64,000 nt of DNA from Isoetes taiwanensis (taxonomy: Eukaryota; Streptophyta; Lycopodiopsida; Isoetales; Isoetaceae). Location: NCBI GenBank assembly GCA_021234155.1, contig JAJEKV010000011.1:5783132-5847131 (forward strand), given 5' to 3'. This document shows, in pieces, positions 1-11,800 of this stretch (the first letter of the stretch is position 1; each line of letters begins with the position of its first letter). A model generated the notes under the pieces. It searched no databases and was not told where the DNA came from. It saw only the letters and a list, made by a program, of their open reading frames with translations. Made by a program: the position numbers and the translations under genes.

Positions 1-496
1 CCAAAAAAAATCACATTATGAAAGGTTTACCCGCGATATGGAATCACCCCAAAACAAACACGTAAAAAGCCATAGCGTTTGTTTCAAGAAATCAAGAAAG
101 GTTAAGATATTACACGAAACCATTACCGGGTCCACCTTCTTTTTAAAATTAAGAACTCCTCATGTTAATCAATTGCGGTTTCAATTCGCGGATATAAGCA
201 CCTCATGAGCTAATCTATTCATTAAAAATAATCAATGCTCCCATCTTGAGGTTTAGCATAAACTTTCTAGTGTGCATTCCAAGTTATCTGTTAGAGTATC
301 GCGTTCATGGATTTCATAAACCTATGTATTGAAAAGGTGAACTCAAAACTTGTATTTTTATCTTCTCAAGTTGTGGAAGCAATGCAAAAGAATGAAAAAC
401 AAATATAAAAAGCTAGAACTATGAAAATAGAGATAGATCAAGTATGTCATATGTCTTTCCCATAACCTGATTGGGTTCCGTGGACGTTAAAATTTT

Positions 497-516
497 TCCT
501 TCCTTCCTTCCTTCCA
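497..516. repeat. CTTC microsatellite
   Basis: Five perfect tandem copies of a TTCC/CTTC tetranucleotide. A simple sequence repeat with no visible gene context. Confidence 0.9.
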
Positions 517-2542
517 TTGCTGGTCCACATGGCTTATGATCATTCAAGAAGCTTTAACATCCTCATCTTAATTAGTTGGTTGCTAGAATTGCATTATTTT
601 AATGGTAAAATTGAAGCACAAGCAAACCCGAACCTATATGAATCTCCACTCACCCTTCCAAAAATTATGTTAGAGAAGGTAGAAAATTGCCATATCATTG
701 TATAAGTGACAAAATGAACAATAAATAAAATTGGTAATCATAATTAGAGAGATTTAATTCTATACCTAATTAATTGTTGTGGACCATAATGGTCCATGCC
801 CATTTATATTCAAATTTTACATATAGTAGTATGTTATTTTTTAACATCAAATTGGAGATCTATGTTGCCAATGAAGCTTGAACCCATAAAAATATATATT
901 CTATCATGAAAGACAAGCTAAAGTTACTATTATTTATACCTAAAGTAGGAACTCTTAAAAAAAGAACACGTGCAGCTAAGTTTATGATAGTAAAAATAAG
1001 AAGATTTCATCGTGTGTTTTGCACTAAGACCGATACAAACTATATTTTAAACTTCTATCACATGTTTATCAATCATGAGTTGAAAAAGAATGCTATCTTG
1101 CTTTAAAATATGGCAAGCCTAAGTACAAACCCGAAATGGTCCATGTCTATTTTAAATCAAATCTTTTAATAATATATTACTTTAACATGAAATTCAAGAT
1201 CTATGTTGCCAAAGGAAGGGTGACATTCATAAAAATATTACCTACCATAAAAAATGAGTTTTTGTATTATTACCTTAGCTAAACTCTAATTTTTTGTGTA
1301 GTGGCAACCACTTCTAAATGTAAAAAAATACATGGTTATTCACCATATTTAAGTTCATAAAATTCTTTATTATGAATGTATAAGTGGAATGAATGGAGTG
1401 CATCATTTATTGCCTTTAGAAAGCTTATATATAAGTTTAGTTAAACCACGTTAGTTCTATTTTTGTCACGGATTACGTATCGAATCTTCTTTAGTGAAAA
1501 TTGAGATCAACATGACTTATAGACATTTTCAAAAAATTATTGGACTATAGCTCTTAGAGTTGACAACTTATGGCCGCAAGTCTTACGTCAAAACTTGTTA
1601 TAGTAAAGGAGAAACAATTCACAACCTCAAACAGCTTTTTTGAGCTAAAAATGGTTTGATTTAACTTCATATAATGCCATCTAATAGCAACGAAACATGA
1701 AAACATGTAAATCAACATGTTTTATCATAAAACCTAAATTATTTTCAATTTTAGAAACGTTTGGACCCCTTTATGCTAGAAAGTTTGAAGAATGCGCTTA
1801 AGGCCCGGCGTAAAACTACTTTGAATTCAATGAGGTTTGGGCAATCACCACAACATATCAAGAAATCTATTGGTCATGAAATTCTCCACGGCCATAAAGA
1901 ATCGAAAGTGAAGATTCCAAAAGTGGTGGTATCTTGTGAAATGGAAATTTCTCTTGTTAGATACACGGGTTTAAGTGGCGAGAGGGTATGCTGGACCAAT
2001 TATGGTGGATGAACCACAGGAATAGTTCGAAAGTAACAACTCTAGTGTTAGGTTGCTAAAAACCCATTGTATCACAGCCAGGTTCCATATGAAAAACCTT
2101 TGTATACGACTACATTATTTGTAAAAGAATGCAACCCATATATCATATAATTACTTGCCCAAAATACTTTCACTTAACAACCCTTTCCATATATATCACG
2201 ACATCTCATATAATATATATTATCATAGTATTAATAATTAATATGTAAGTATTAATACATAAGCGGCATTCATACATATACACCCTTAATCTAAGACTCC
2301 ATGACGGAATCCCCAACAATAGAAGCTCACCAAAAATAACGGACCCTTACAAGATGAATCTGTGAATCGAACATTAAAGCCACCACACTCCCTCTGGTAT
2401 CCATCTTTACATTCAAACTATAAAAACCCTTATATTTTTTCTTATGTATACTGCCCATTTGGTGCACGGAGAGGCAATAAAAACCCATTTGGTGCACTCA
2501 CATGTCTCATACCCCATAATCTAGGTGAACCCCCATGTTAGG

Positions 2543-2688
2543 GCTACATGTTTGATTTCAACCAAGATGTCATCTTTGATAAATGGCTTGAAATTGCACC
2601 AGCCACAATAATATAAATTGAAAAATTGCAATAACAACATTGCTACATGTTTGATTTCAACCAAGATGTCATCTTTGATCAATGGCTT
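2543..2688. repeat. Direct repeat of about 47 bp, 99 bp apart
   Basis: The 47-bp segment starting GCTACATGTTTGATTTCAAC occurs at 2543-2589 and again at 2642-2688 with one substitution. It is a partial tandem duplication with period 99 in non-coding DNA. Confidence 0.85.
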
Positions 2689-3863
2689 TACAAATTCGCT
2701 CTTCCATCGGTCGGATGCACATCAACGGCGATGGCGACTTGGATGTTTTTATGTGTTTGATATGTGAAAGATGCAACATGTAAGAGGTGACAACTAAATA
2801 GGAGAGGTTGTTGATGAATTTGGCACATTATCCCACATTTCCATGTTTTGAATCTGCTTATTTTGCTCTTCTGTTTCTACCCTAGGGCTTCTGTTGTTAT
2901 CTGTGAGTTGTTCATGCATACAAACAAACATAGGCCTACTATCTAGTGCAGTCGATATTCTTCCTCTACATTCTTTGCTCTCCTCTAAAGCCGATTATAT
3001 AACCTTTGAGTTTGCTTTGTTATGTCTTTTCCGACATGCACAAAGAAGGCTTTTGGCTTGGGAAAGGGCAAGAAGGTATTTTTGGGTGGAGAACTTTATA
3101 GTCGTCTGCTCCTCTACTGCTACAACATCTTCTAGGATGGAGTCTGGCAGAAGACTCTGATATATTTCAAGAGGAGAGCTCCATAGTCATCTGGAATATG
3201 CCATGCCCACCACCCAGGGATTTTCTTTCGGGCAACCTAAAAATAAATTGTAGAAATAGCTTAAGCAGTAATCACAGCATGCAAATCTGATGTTAGGCTA
3301 ACACAATTCATGAAGTATATTATAAATGAAAAACAATACTCCACTGAACCGAAGCAGTATAGGATAATAGATGTGGGTTCATTTCCCACATGTTGAAGAG
3401 TGTTTCCATCACAATTGAAATTTACACAACTATTCCACAGGTTCATAGCCAAAGAAATAGGTTGCCGCAATAACTTTCTTGTAATTTATAAGAGAGGAAC
3501 AACAATAGCACAATATATTAGAAGAGTCCAAACACTAAACTCGTAGCTTCTAATATAAAAAAGCAAATTGCCTTACCACAAAGCCGTCAATTTTGACTTG
3601 CTTAGTATTTCAATTGCTTACTAGTGAGACAAGGGGAACCGTTGCATTTGGTTCTTGTTTGTCATAATACTTCATTATTTCCTGTCTCCCCCCACACTGG
3701 TGCTAAATTGTTTCATTGAAAACCTGGCCTTGTTGGAAAGGTTGATGTTTATATAACTAGTCTTATAGAAACCATCAAGCAAGAAAGAGTCTCTCCCTAT
3801 GTGTCTCCCCATGTGTGACATAGCTTATGCAAGTCACAATCATGAGGCATAGAAGGTTTACTC

Positions 3864-3888
3864 AAGTCGTATTTAATTAAAGTGGGAC
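3864..3888 (+). repeat. Left terminal inverted repeat of the 5.7-kb transposon
   Basis: Perfect 25/25 inverted match to 9496-9520, ending in AAAGTGGGAC on the inner side. Flanked outside by ACTC. Confidence 0.8.
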
Positions 3889-4067
3889 AAATCTTGAATT
3901 TTGGGACTCGGATGAAAATGGGACTCACACACCATAAAAAGAAATTTCTGAATTGATTGCTTGAATAGAATTACACATGACAAAGAATTGGGTTACTTGT
4001 TTTCCTCATAAATTTTACAAACCACACTAGTTGAGAAAGTTTTCAAACTTCTCAATATTATGTACCC

Positions 4068-6048
4068 TCATACAATGATATAGCATGGAGGTTGCTCATG
4101 GCCTTGTCCATCTCCCTTTTGGGATCTTGTGTGTGTTGTCCTTTGCAATGTGAGAACTTGGATATGACCATACCACACACTCCACCAATTCCCTCCTTTG
4201 AGGGTCGTATAATTGCCCTCCACTTCTTCTCCCCGGCCATCGTGTATTGCTCCTTTCAAGTTGCCCTTCTTGTGTCTCCCAATGGGCTCCCAATATTGAA
4301 TTTGGAATCCGGGACGCAACTCCTCTCCATCGGACATAGTGGTGGTTACATCGGAGAGTGCCACCCCTAACCATATTGGACAGTCCTCATCATCGGGCCT
4401 TACTAGCACAAAGTATCCTTCCTTGATGTCCTCAAAGGGATCCCACTCGGGGAAGATCAAACCACTTGGCTTTGAGGCCTTACTTCCCACAAACCACTTG
4501 AAACCCTTGTTGGGACCCAAGTGAGCATTCTTAGGCGTGCACGCACCTTGAGAACCCTCCCATCTTGACTCGGCAAGAACCCGTCTCTTAGCTCCCTCCC
4601 ACATGGTCGCTTCGGTTTCTAAGCATGTCACAACTTTCTCCCATTACTTGATTAGGGAGTCCATTTGATTTTTCTTAAGAGTGGAGGTGTGCTTTCCATT
4701 TCAAACATCATCCCAAAGTCGTTATGTAATCCTTGATGCCCTTCACTAGTTGGCTAGAGTCTTTGACCTGCCTTGAAGGGATGTAGTGGTTTTTGGCTGC
4801 CTGTTAGGAATGAGAACTTCACCAAAGAAAGACCCCTTTGCCACAACTCGATACCTTGTAGCTGGCATCCACAACTTGTCACCTGGTCTCCACTTATATT
4901 GCATGATTGGTATTCCATCCCTAACCCAAAACTTGAACTCAAGTGGCTTTGTGTGTTCTCATTAACCGGTCCTTACCATCTAGCAAGTATCCCTGTACAA
5001 ATGATTTCCAATCTGCAACCTCATCCATCAAGAAAGCCATTGGGTTGGGGTCAATGCAGCTCTCAAACACATCCATTAGTTCGGGGGAGAGTGGTCACGT
5101 TTTCTCTCTTGAGCTTGGTGGAGAAAGTTCCAAAGAATCCATCTATATCATCATCAACGTATGCCCAACCATCATGAATCCCACTTTCACAACTTTGAAT
5201 ACTCCCAACTTCATCGGTCAAGTATGACATTGCCCCAAACATCCATCTATTCTTGTTTTCTTTCCAACAGTTGTCCAACTGAACACATAGCTCCTCGTGC
5301 GTTGATTTCTCAAGTAAGGGGAAATCATCCCAAGTCCTCCTTGATTCACTAGACACCTTGGATGTGAGCTTTTTATCTGCCTTTGGTAACAAAGCGGTTG
5401 ATCATCCATCAAAGCCTCAAAATGGGTCTTTGAAGGGGAATACCTCCTCCCTTCTATCGATCCTTTCTCTAGTGTTCTTAGGCACTTGAAAATAGAGCTC
5501 ACATGGAAGTTTGGATCATCTCTCCATAGATCAAGCACAAAATGACCATATGTTCCAGTTCCATGACCATGTGTTAATACACCCTTGGACTTACTTTCAT
5601 CCGAAAAGCGTTTTGACAACGCTTGGGTAAAGGATCTAGCTTTGGCAAGAAAGTCTTGTGTTGGTCCATCTTATCATGAATTATACACAAAAATTTGTCC
5701 CGCCGCATCTCGAAAAAATGTTCTCCACTGCCAATACAACTGTCTACATGATATTTGGTCCCTTTGGTGATCTGCAAATTGCTCCCTAATAGCCATTCTT
5801 TCTTTCTCTATTGCAGTTGATGCAAGTGTATCCTTGAGTTGAATGCAAGTGTTGCACTTTGAGAATGGCATGTGTTGTAGGACACTCACGTCTGAGAAGT
5901 GAGTGCTCCATAACTTGCTGAAATGTGATTGAGAAAGAGGCCTACCTCCAGTAGTTTCCAGGATGGAGTTGACCTCCTTAAGGCACTCCTTTTGGATATA
6001 GTGTTGTGGCAACACTCTTTGCACCACTCGCATACCGTGCTCATTCAC
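4068..6048 (-). pseudogene. Decayed DUF7869-like gene, possibly the transposon's own enzyme
   Basis: Read on the minus strand, successive frames give the order typical of a eukaryotic family I know as DUF7869: a Cys-pair segment FSKCNTCIQLKD near 5860, then HDKMDQHKTFLPKL near 5670, a KGVLTHGHGTGTYG segment near 5560, the signature QLDNCWKENKNRW near 5270 and a YVDDDIDGFFGTFS segment near 5140. Members usually show a DGADQS..., an LDNCxxENKNR and a GHTHEDID-like motif. A further open frame (4068-4631, 187 codons) lies downstream. The reading needs at least five frame changes, so the gene is broken. The spaced Asp/Asn residues hint at an RNase-H-like nuclease fold, but that is inference. Lying inside the TIRs, it is the best candidate for the transposon's enzyme. 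The family name is from memory. Confidence 0.5.
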
Positions 6049-6060
6049 CTACAAGGCAGA

Positions 6061-7075
6061 ATCTTGGATGGAACAATCCTGCTAAGGAAGACTAGGAGTT
6101 CTAAAATGCAGGACGCAAAGGATTATGCCACAGTCCTAAAGAGACAGCGTGCGTTAGAAGAAGGCATCACGGAGTTCTGCAACGTTGCATCTAATGAATA
6201 CCATGATTTTGATTATTACAAGGAAAAGGCTGCCCTTGATGAGGAAGACATGAAGGAATTGAACCGTCTATGTCAACCCTACATCAACACCAAGTCAAGT
6301 AACGTCAAAACCCTTCTTTTCCCCTGAACGTGCTATGGCAATTCAAGAGGAAGCTTGGATTCGGGTGGTCCCATTTAAGGCCGACGATATAGCTCCCCAT
6401 TTCTGGTAACTTTGGGACACAAGGGATTTGGTGGTCTGGAACTGGCACCTGGACCCGTGGCACTATTTGCCATCAATATGATCGAGGACCCCACCCTTTT
6501 TTATGACAAAGCTGACATAGAGCAGTGGTACAAGACGAAATCGGACATGACCGACCGGATACTTTCAGTTTCCTTGTCTTTTGCATGTTTGGGCAATCGA
6601 CAATTTGTTGTCTCCCAATGGGCAATGATATTAACTTCACCAACAAGATCATGTACTCCATATACGAACTTGATCATGAGTGTAGACTTGGCTTGCGAAG
6701 GCACCAAGCTTTGCCAATATAGTTTTGGTTTTGATTTCAAGATCGGCTATAGACTGGATAAGTGGTGGTCTAGCTTAACACCATTATCTCGACAGTTCAT
6801 GATCTCTCAAGAGCGGATGGAACCACGGAAGGGGGCAGATTTATGGAGGATGTTCCATCGATGGACAAAGTCAAAAAGATGGTGCGACAGGTCCTATACA
6901 TAGAATTCCTATCCGCCAAGAGTCATCAAGTACTTCATAACCAGCTTGGTCGAGGAAGATCAAATTGTATGCGAGTGGTACATGAATGGCTGTTCTCTCG
7001 GGGGGCTATCTTTGTTTGGAATGAAACCTATATCCGTGGTTGGAAATAAGGACATGGTTGAAACCATTCGGTCAT
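6061..7075 (+). pseudogene. Unidentified decayed coding region
   Basis: Plus-strand frames from about 6110 read QDAKDYATVLKRQRALEEGI and continue to 6327, then shift through 6412-6560 (GGLELAPGPVALFAINMIED) and 6525-6722, to about 6946-7060 (EEDQIVCEWYMNGCSLGGLS). The pieces look like real protein with at least four frame changes, in divergent orientation to the DUF7869-like gene. The WYMNGCSLGGL segment faintly resembles the Gly-rich start of an S-adenosylmethionine-binding fold, but this is weak and I do not assign a function. Confidence 0.35.
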
Positions 7076-7502
7076 ACGGGATATGCTTCATGAGCATTTC
7101 AAGGGGAGGAAGACAAATGGAAGCGAAGAAAGGCGGCGACGGCGCAGGGAGACAAAGGCGACGAGACGAGAATGTCGAAGGTTTAGACCGCAATGCCGAA
7201 ACACATTCTTGAGAATCGAGATTGAGGTGAGTTTACTTTGCTCTATCGGTGTTTCTCGACTTCGCGAGTCGAAAACTTCGTTCCTTTCAATACCTTTTTC
7301 TTTTCATTCTCGACTCGAAGTCGAAAAACTCGTTCCTTCGGCGACAGATGTCATCATTTCGGGGAGTTCCATGTCAACGACTCGATCATTGTCAATGGAT
7401 ACCGGCGATTCACGTCGCCGAGGAGGAGAATGCACTCCCCATAGACAATCGAGCAAGACACTTTGCTCCACGGCCCGAAAAGGACCTCGAAAGATAATGA
7501 TC

Positions 7503-8214
7503 CCAATATGGATCCCGATGAACGAACCTAAATATGGTCGAGCCAAACTCCAAACGGGATCCAAATTTGGTCCCGCCAAGCTTGTAATATTTGACGTCAA
7601 TGGAGTATTAGCTGCGGTATACCACGATAAAGACGTCCCCGAGATTAACACCTCGCAGATCCCACCAAAAGCGGAGCATAAAATAGTGTATCCGGGGCCT
7701 AGAGCTAAGGAAATTGTTGAATGGTGCCTCGAGCGGGGGATTCGGTGGGCATATGGTCTTGTATGGCAAAAAGAAAATATTGTCAATGTTCTTGGTGTTC
7801 TCGGCCTTCCGTTTTTGAAGTTCAAGTTCGTTTGGGGAAACGAAGGGTCGAAAGCATGTGTCGGACCTCCATCCACCACCACAAAGGGGAAGCCTATAAT
7901 GGTGAAAAGGCCGGACAAGGTTTATGAGCAATTCCGGAATATGGCAAACACAACACGCCGATCATAGACGACTCGCCTACAAGTGCTATCATAACGCAAA
8001 ATACAATCATTGCTAAAGCCATATCGACCGAAGAGTATGAGAGACGGATAGGTGGTTGTCCTTCTGACCGTGTCCTCGCTTGGCGGAATCCCTCTTTGCC
8101 ATTCTTGTCGCCGATGTGATTAGGAACTATCCGAGCCTCACGGAACCCGATCCAGAGAGCAAGGCGATCATGAAAGCTATGGACGACAAATATTTTGGTG
8201 AACAAGAAGAGTGA
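7503..8214 (+). pseudogene. Decayed FCP1-like (NIF/HAD) phosphatase-domain gene
   Basis: From about 7560 the frame reads FGPAKLVIFDVNGVLAAV, matching the start of FCP1/NLI-interacting-factor domains of the HAD superfamily. There the first Asp is the nucleophile; here DxNG replaces the DxDGTL of active phosphatases, as in many plant relatives. Further family motifs appear only by switching frames: VGIWSCMAK near 7725, KFVWGNE near 7830, TPIIDDSPYK near 7960 and a C-terminal helix ending in YFGEQEE before a stop at 8214. At least four 1-2 nt shifts are needed, so as written no full domain is made. The upstream frame (7083-7500) is Arg-rich and unconvincing. A full-length protein would act on phosphorylated Ser of a protein, but the missing second Asp makes catalysis doubtful. 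Confidence 0.6.
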
Positions 8215-8316
8215 CCTCTGCTTTCAGATAGTCAAATTGTGTGAATATTGTAAACAAACGTGAACACATGTATTGAACATTTTGTAATGAATATACTTGT
8301 ATATTGAGTTTTCGCT

Positions 8317-8599
8317 GCCTTTCTCGACTCACGAGTCGAGAAAGGCATGCTTGTCCTGTTGATGAGACCATTTGTATGTTTGATTGTGTGACTGGATGCA
8401 GCCACAATCTATTATGATAATGCTTGTACATTGCGTTTCCTGGGCCTTTCTCGACTCGCGAGTCGAGAAAGGCACTGGTTGTCTCGTTGACGAAACCATT
8501 TGTATGCTTCCGTGTGTGATTGGATGCAACCATATTCTAATGAGAATGGTTGTACTTTCACTTTTATGGGCCTTTCTCGACTCGCGAGTCAAGAAAGAC
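8317..8599. repeat. 126-bp tandem repeat built on a 30-bp palindrome
   Basis: Three tandem units (period 126-127) each start with a palindrome: 8317-8346 (one central mismatch), 8444-8473 (perfect 30 bp, core TTTCTCGACTCGCGAGTCGA) and 8570-8599 (two changes). The remainder of each unit shares ACCATTTGTATG and a GGATGCA segment. Related half-sites lie at about 7253-7273, 7309-7330 and 9353. The array follows the FCP1-like pseudogene inside the TIRs. Each unit could form a hairpin in RNA or a cruciform in DNA. Confidence 0.85.
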
Positions 8600-8681
8600 A
8601 CTATTTCCCACGTCATTGGATGCAGTTGTATGGAATGAATGTTCTCCGTTGTAATTTGATTTCAACATTCTTTTCTTCGTT

Positions 8682-9101
8682 TTGACTAATGGCACCATAA
8701 TTGTTAATCATACTCTCCTTGCTCCAGGTGGTTCGAGCACGCATACACGGCCGCGAGATCCATCCCGAGGCATCCATCGGGGAGACCGCTCCAAAGCGGC
8801 ACAGATCTCGCTCAAGGCGGAAGAAATACCGTTAAGCACAGATCCCTGGCCACGCTACACTCTTGCCCTACTTTGGGATAAGGTTGCTCGCGAATTCGGG
8901 CGCCATGCACACCACGGGATAAAGAAAAGAAACGGCCCGAAGAACAAAGAGACAAATCCCAGGAAGCTCAAAGCATCTTGCAAGCATTGCATAACATCCA
9001 CGGAGGTTGGGGAAGGAGCATATTCGATGAAAGGTCTGGGAGGCGAGTGGAGAAGTCGGGTGGACAGGTCGGCGGTAGCTCCAAATGGCACCTCCACGTG
9101 A
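8682..9101 (+). other. Unassigned open frame of 139 codons
   Basis: An open plus-strand frame downstream of the palindromic satellite, rich in Arg, Lys and His, with no motif I recognise. It is GC-richer than its surroundings and lies inside the TIRs. It may be the last exon or 3' part of a captured gene; an AATAAAAA polyadenylation-like signal follows near 9274. I would not call it a gene without transcripts. Confidence 0.2.
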
Positions 9102-9495
9102 GGCATTCCACACTCTTCGTGTTGCCCCCAAGGCTTTACGGTCGGCGTGTGAAGAAGCCAGCTAGTTAATCCCCTAAGGTGGACCACCTACCAAGATGAT
9201 GTAATCAGTAGTAACAAAGAAGACCACCATGGTCTCTGCGTCCATGTAAAATACATTGTACCTATTCAATTTATTAATAAAAATTCTTTTTCAACTAGAT
9301 CTTTGGTTTCAATCTTTAATGAATTTTCTTTGTTTCAGTTGCATTGTTCTTGTTCTCGACTCGCTAACCAGGGAAAACTGGAGCAAAGCTTAGATGCAGA
9401 GTTTTAGACAAAAATTTCATTAAGGATAGTTTTGGTCAGGGTGCTCCTTTTTATGTAAATTAACAGGGTTCCGAAAAAAAATGGGAATGGAATGA

Positions 9496-9520
9496 GTCCC
9501 ACTTTAATTAAATACGACTT
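9496..9520 (-). repeat. Right terminal inverted repeat of the 5.7-kb transposon
   Basis: Perfect inverted match to 3864-3888, flanked outside by ACTC at 9521-9524, the candidate target-site duplication. Confidence 0.8.
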
Positions 9521-9524
9521 ACTC

Positions 9525-10541
9525 TCTTGAGGCTCTTAATGTCTGGTTATTATTTGGACGTATGAACAGGTATACATTCTAATAGAACGAAATATGGAAG
9601 ATTAGAGCATCCTGTGTTTTTCTTTAACACCGGTGCAAAATAGGTGATGCACGCGTTTTATGCATGAGTGCTGCCCTTTACCCTCAAGGAAACCCCTCTA
9701 GAGCTTTTGCCTCATGCATAGCAATACATTCAACAAGAAGTATCTGTGGTTGGTGGCAGTTGTGCTTGTTTTAAATGGGTGTATGGCAACCGGATAACCT
9801 GCTTGAGTTGTAAAAGACAATTTATGTTGCAGCTTCAAAGATCCCCAATTCTTTCATTGGATAGGATATCCTGCAGTGCTAATCAATGGTTATCTATTAT
9901 TTCAGTTAGGACCTGGTTCTCTCGTGCATAGTTTGCATTTTCCGGAGTAAGTCTGGCCTTCTCCAAAAGCAGGGCCTCCAATTGTTGATTTACCTTAACA
10001 GAAAAAGAAAGTGACTAATGTGGCAATGGTAATTTTATTTGAGGCTTTTTTCATAGCTTTGATTTCTCAAGTTTATGAATTCAGCAGTTTGATAATGTTC
10101 AGCTCACTTAGTTACATCATAGGTATGAAGATGAAGGTATGCATGTTCTTTTCCCAAGCAGGTTAAAGATACTTACCTTTCCCTAATTGGCACTCCATTA
10201 GTGACTAAAAGAGAAGCTATCAAATACTAGCCACAAAAAGAAAGAGTGCAAAAAGGCTGGTAACTCGAAAATCAGAGGGCATGAACATGAATCTTCTAAG
10301 CTTCAACATACAAAAGAAACAAAACACAATCTGAAATGAGAGCTGACTTTAGTGTTTGATCGCATCAGAAAGCCAAATTTAATGGTTGGATATCCAGATT
10401 ATCTTCTTAAGCAACTCCAAACATAGACTTCATCTTGATCTGAAAACGTGTGAGTGCATCTTGCTGCATTGAAATGCCAAATTTAGGGCTGGACAACCCC
10501 TTAAGCAATTCCAGCTGCAGCTTTATATTGACCTCCAGAAA
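9525..10541. other. Intergenic DNA, nothing recognised
   Basis: AT-rich sequence between the transposon's right end and the P450 remnant. No frame beyond 62 codons, no repeat or RNA motif seen. Confidence 0.6.
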
Positions 10542-11139
10542 TTAACTAGTATCTCCAGGAGGATGTTTTCTCGGAGTCTCCTTTACTAATGCTTGCAAGT
10601 ATGGCAACTTATCTATGTCTTCTTCTTGCACAACCCTTTGCCCTACATTCTTCTCAATTTTTTTTTCTATCGACTTTTGTCTCGGATATCGGGATACTTC
10701 ACAACATTTGCCATGCACCATTCCAGACAATTGCTAGTTGTGTCTACCCCTACATTTATAAGCTCGGAATAGAGCACTACCAAATCTTCGTCAGTTAATT
10801 CCTCTTCTTTCCACTCAGATTTCATGGCCGGTCCACTCTCCTTCTTCTTTCAGCTTCTTAGTCTCTTCAATCGAGAGAAATGAAGAACCCGTCTTCCTTA
10901 TCTGCTAGATGAGAGAGAATCTTTGCTTTTTTATTGGACAAGAAACGTGGAAAAGGCACAAAATCTCCTATTAAAAACCTAGGGCTAGTGATGATCTCTC
11001 TAAGAAGCTCATCCATGTATTTTATATTGGCCTCTTCTAACTGCCTATCGAAACAAATGTAAGAAAGAAGATCAAAGACGACAAACCTGCAATTCTTCAA
11101 CACAAAAACACCCTTTCGTTGGCAGATTCTTCTTTGCAT
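10542..11139 (-). pseudogene. Cytochrome P450 remnant (CYP77-like)
   Basis: Two minus-strand pieces in the right order. 10867-11139 reads FVLKNCRFVVFDLLSYICF followed by an acidic helix, resembling the region before the I-helix in plant CYP77-type P450s. 10542-10730 reads VVQEEDIDKLPYLQALVKET then PRKHPPG, the diagnostic K-helix region (ExxR present as ETPR) of plant A-type P450s. The I-helix oxygen-binding motif, the PERF region and the heme-Cys loop are not found, so no monooxygenase could be made. Subfamily placement is by eye. Confidence 0.6.
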
Positions 11140-11337
11140 CGATTCAACAAGCCCTGAATAACGTATTCTCTCACACTAGCATAGGAAGACATCCTTGAAC
11201 TGCTAAGAACACTCATGATCGCATAAAGCTGGACCTGCAGCACATAAAACAAGTAAACCATTTATTTCAGCCAAGCTTGGAATTTCAACACTTACTGTAG
11301 GAAGAGGATAATTATTGAGTGGCCAAGCCTTTCGACG

Positions 11338-11690
11338 TTAGCAGATGCCATAGCCAAAATCCCGGGACTTTAACATGAATTGGGTTGTGGGAAAATGTAC
11401 CTCCAAGGTATCCGTGTTAAGCACGTGGACATCACCAAACATCCTACTAGCATCGCTTCCTCCTATGATCCAGATCTCTTTTCCATGAATAACAGTTGAT
11501 GTATGGTAAGCACAGGGTGCAAATGGGGCATGCGTTGTAGCTTTGCTTCCCACTGTTCATTTGTGTATCGAAGGCCCAAAGATCATTTAAAAATTCATTG
11601 CCATTCCGCCACCCGAACATAAATTATGTTCCCGATCAAAGAAGCGGTATGCCCAAAGACGACCACGAATATTACTATGTCCCGATCCAC
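11338..11690 (-). pseudogene. Kelch-repeat gene remnant
   Basis: Minus-strand reading gives FGHTASLIGNIIYV (about 11655-11614), then after a frame change NEFLNDLWAFDTQMN (about 11600-11556), and then HTSTVIHGKEIWIIGGSDAS with DVHVLNTDTLE (11553-11400). These are two or more kelch blades (HTA/TSxxxGxxIYxxGG and DxxxFDxxT patterns). Frameshifts break the reading. The chromovirus is inserted about 110 bp beyond the first blade, so the host locus may be a kelch gene disrupted by or before that insertion. Confidence 0.55.
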
Positions 11691-11800
11691 ATGAGTACAA
11701 CAGAGCAAATTGAAGCAAAAAAAGGGCAATTTGGGTGCGAGAAAAAGAACACGACTTACCTTGCACTAGCTCCCACCGGAGAGGGCGTTGCATGGACATG

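Larger units (their letters stand above)
1..3857. other. AT-rich intergenic DNA without a supported gene
   Basis: No open frame here is longer than about 90 codons and none resembles a family I know. The block holds a short CTTC microsatellite (497-516) and one direct repeat (2543-2688), listed separately. The ORF at 1761-2012 (83 codons) has no recognisable motif and I do not call it a gene. Confidence 0.6.
3864..9520. mobile_element. Candidate DNA transposon with 25-bp TIRs and ACTC target duplication
   Basis: A 25-bp sequence beginning AAGTCGTATTTAATTAAAGT at 3864-3888 recurs as a perfect inverted copy at 9496-9520. Both outer flanks read ACTC (3860-3863 and 9521-9524); the duplication could be read as six bases, TTACTC, if two bases are shared with the TIR. 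Between the ends lie a minus-strand DUF7869-like pseudogene, an unidentified plus-strand pseudogene, an FCP1-like pseudogene, a palindromic satellite and one more plus-strand frame. The superfamily is not recognisable to me: TIR sequence and 4-6 bp duplication do not clearly match CACTA, Harbinger, hAT or Mutator. The inverted repeat is seen directly; that the whole interval moved as one unit, possibly carrying captured host genes, is inferred. Confidence 0.6.

Noticed and set aside
7304-7931. Minus-strand frames opposite the FCP1-like pseudogene
   Set aside because: They mirror the plus-strand domain and show no recognisable family.
8317-8599. CRISPR-like array
   Set aside because: The regular repeats with palindromes are tandem 126-bp units with homologous spacers in a plant genome; no cas genes.
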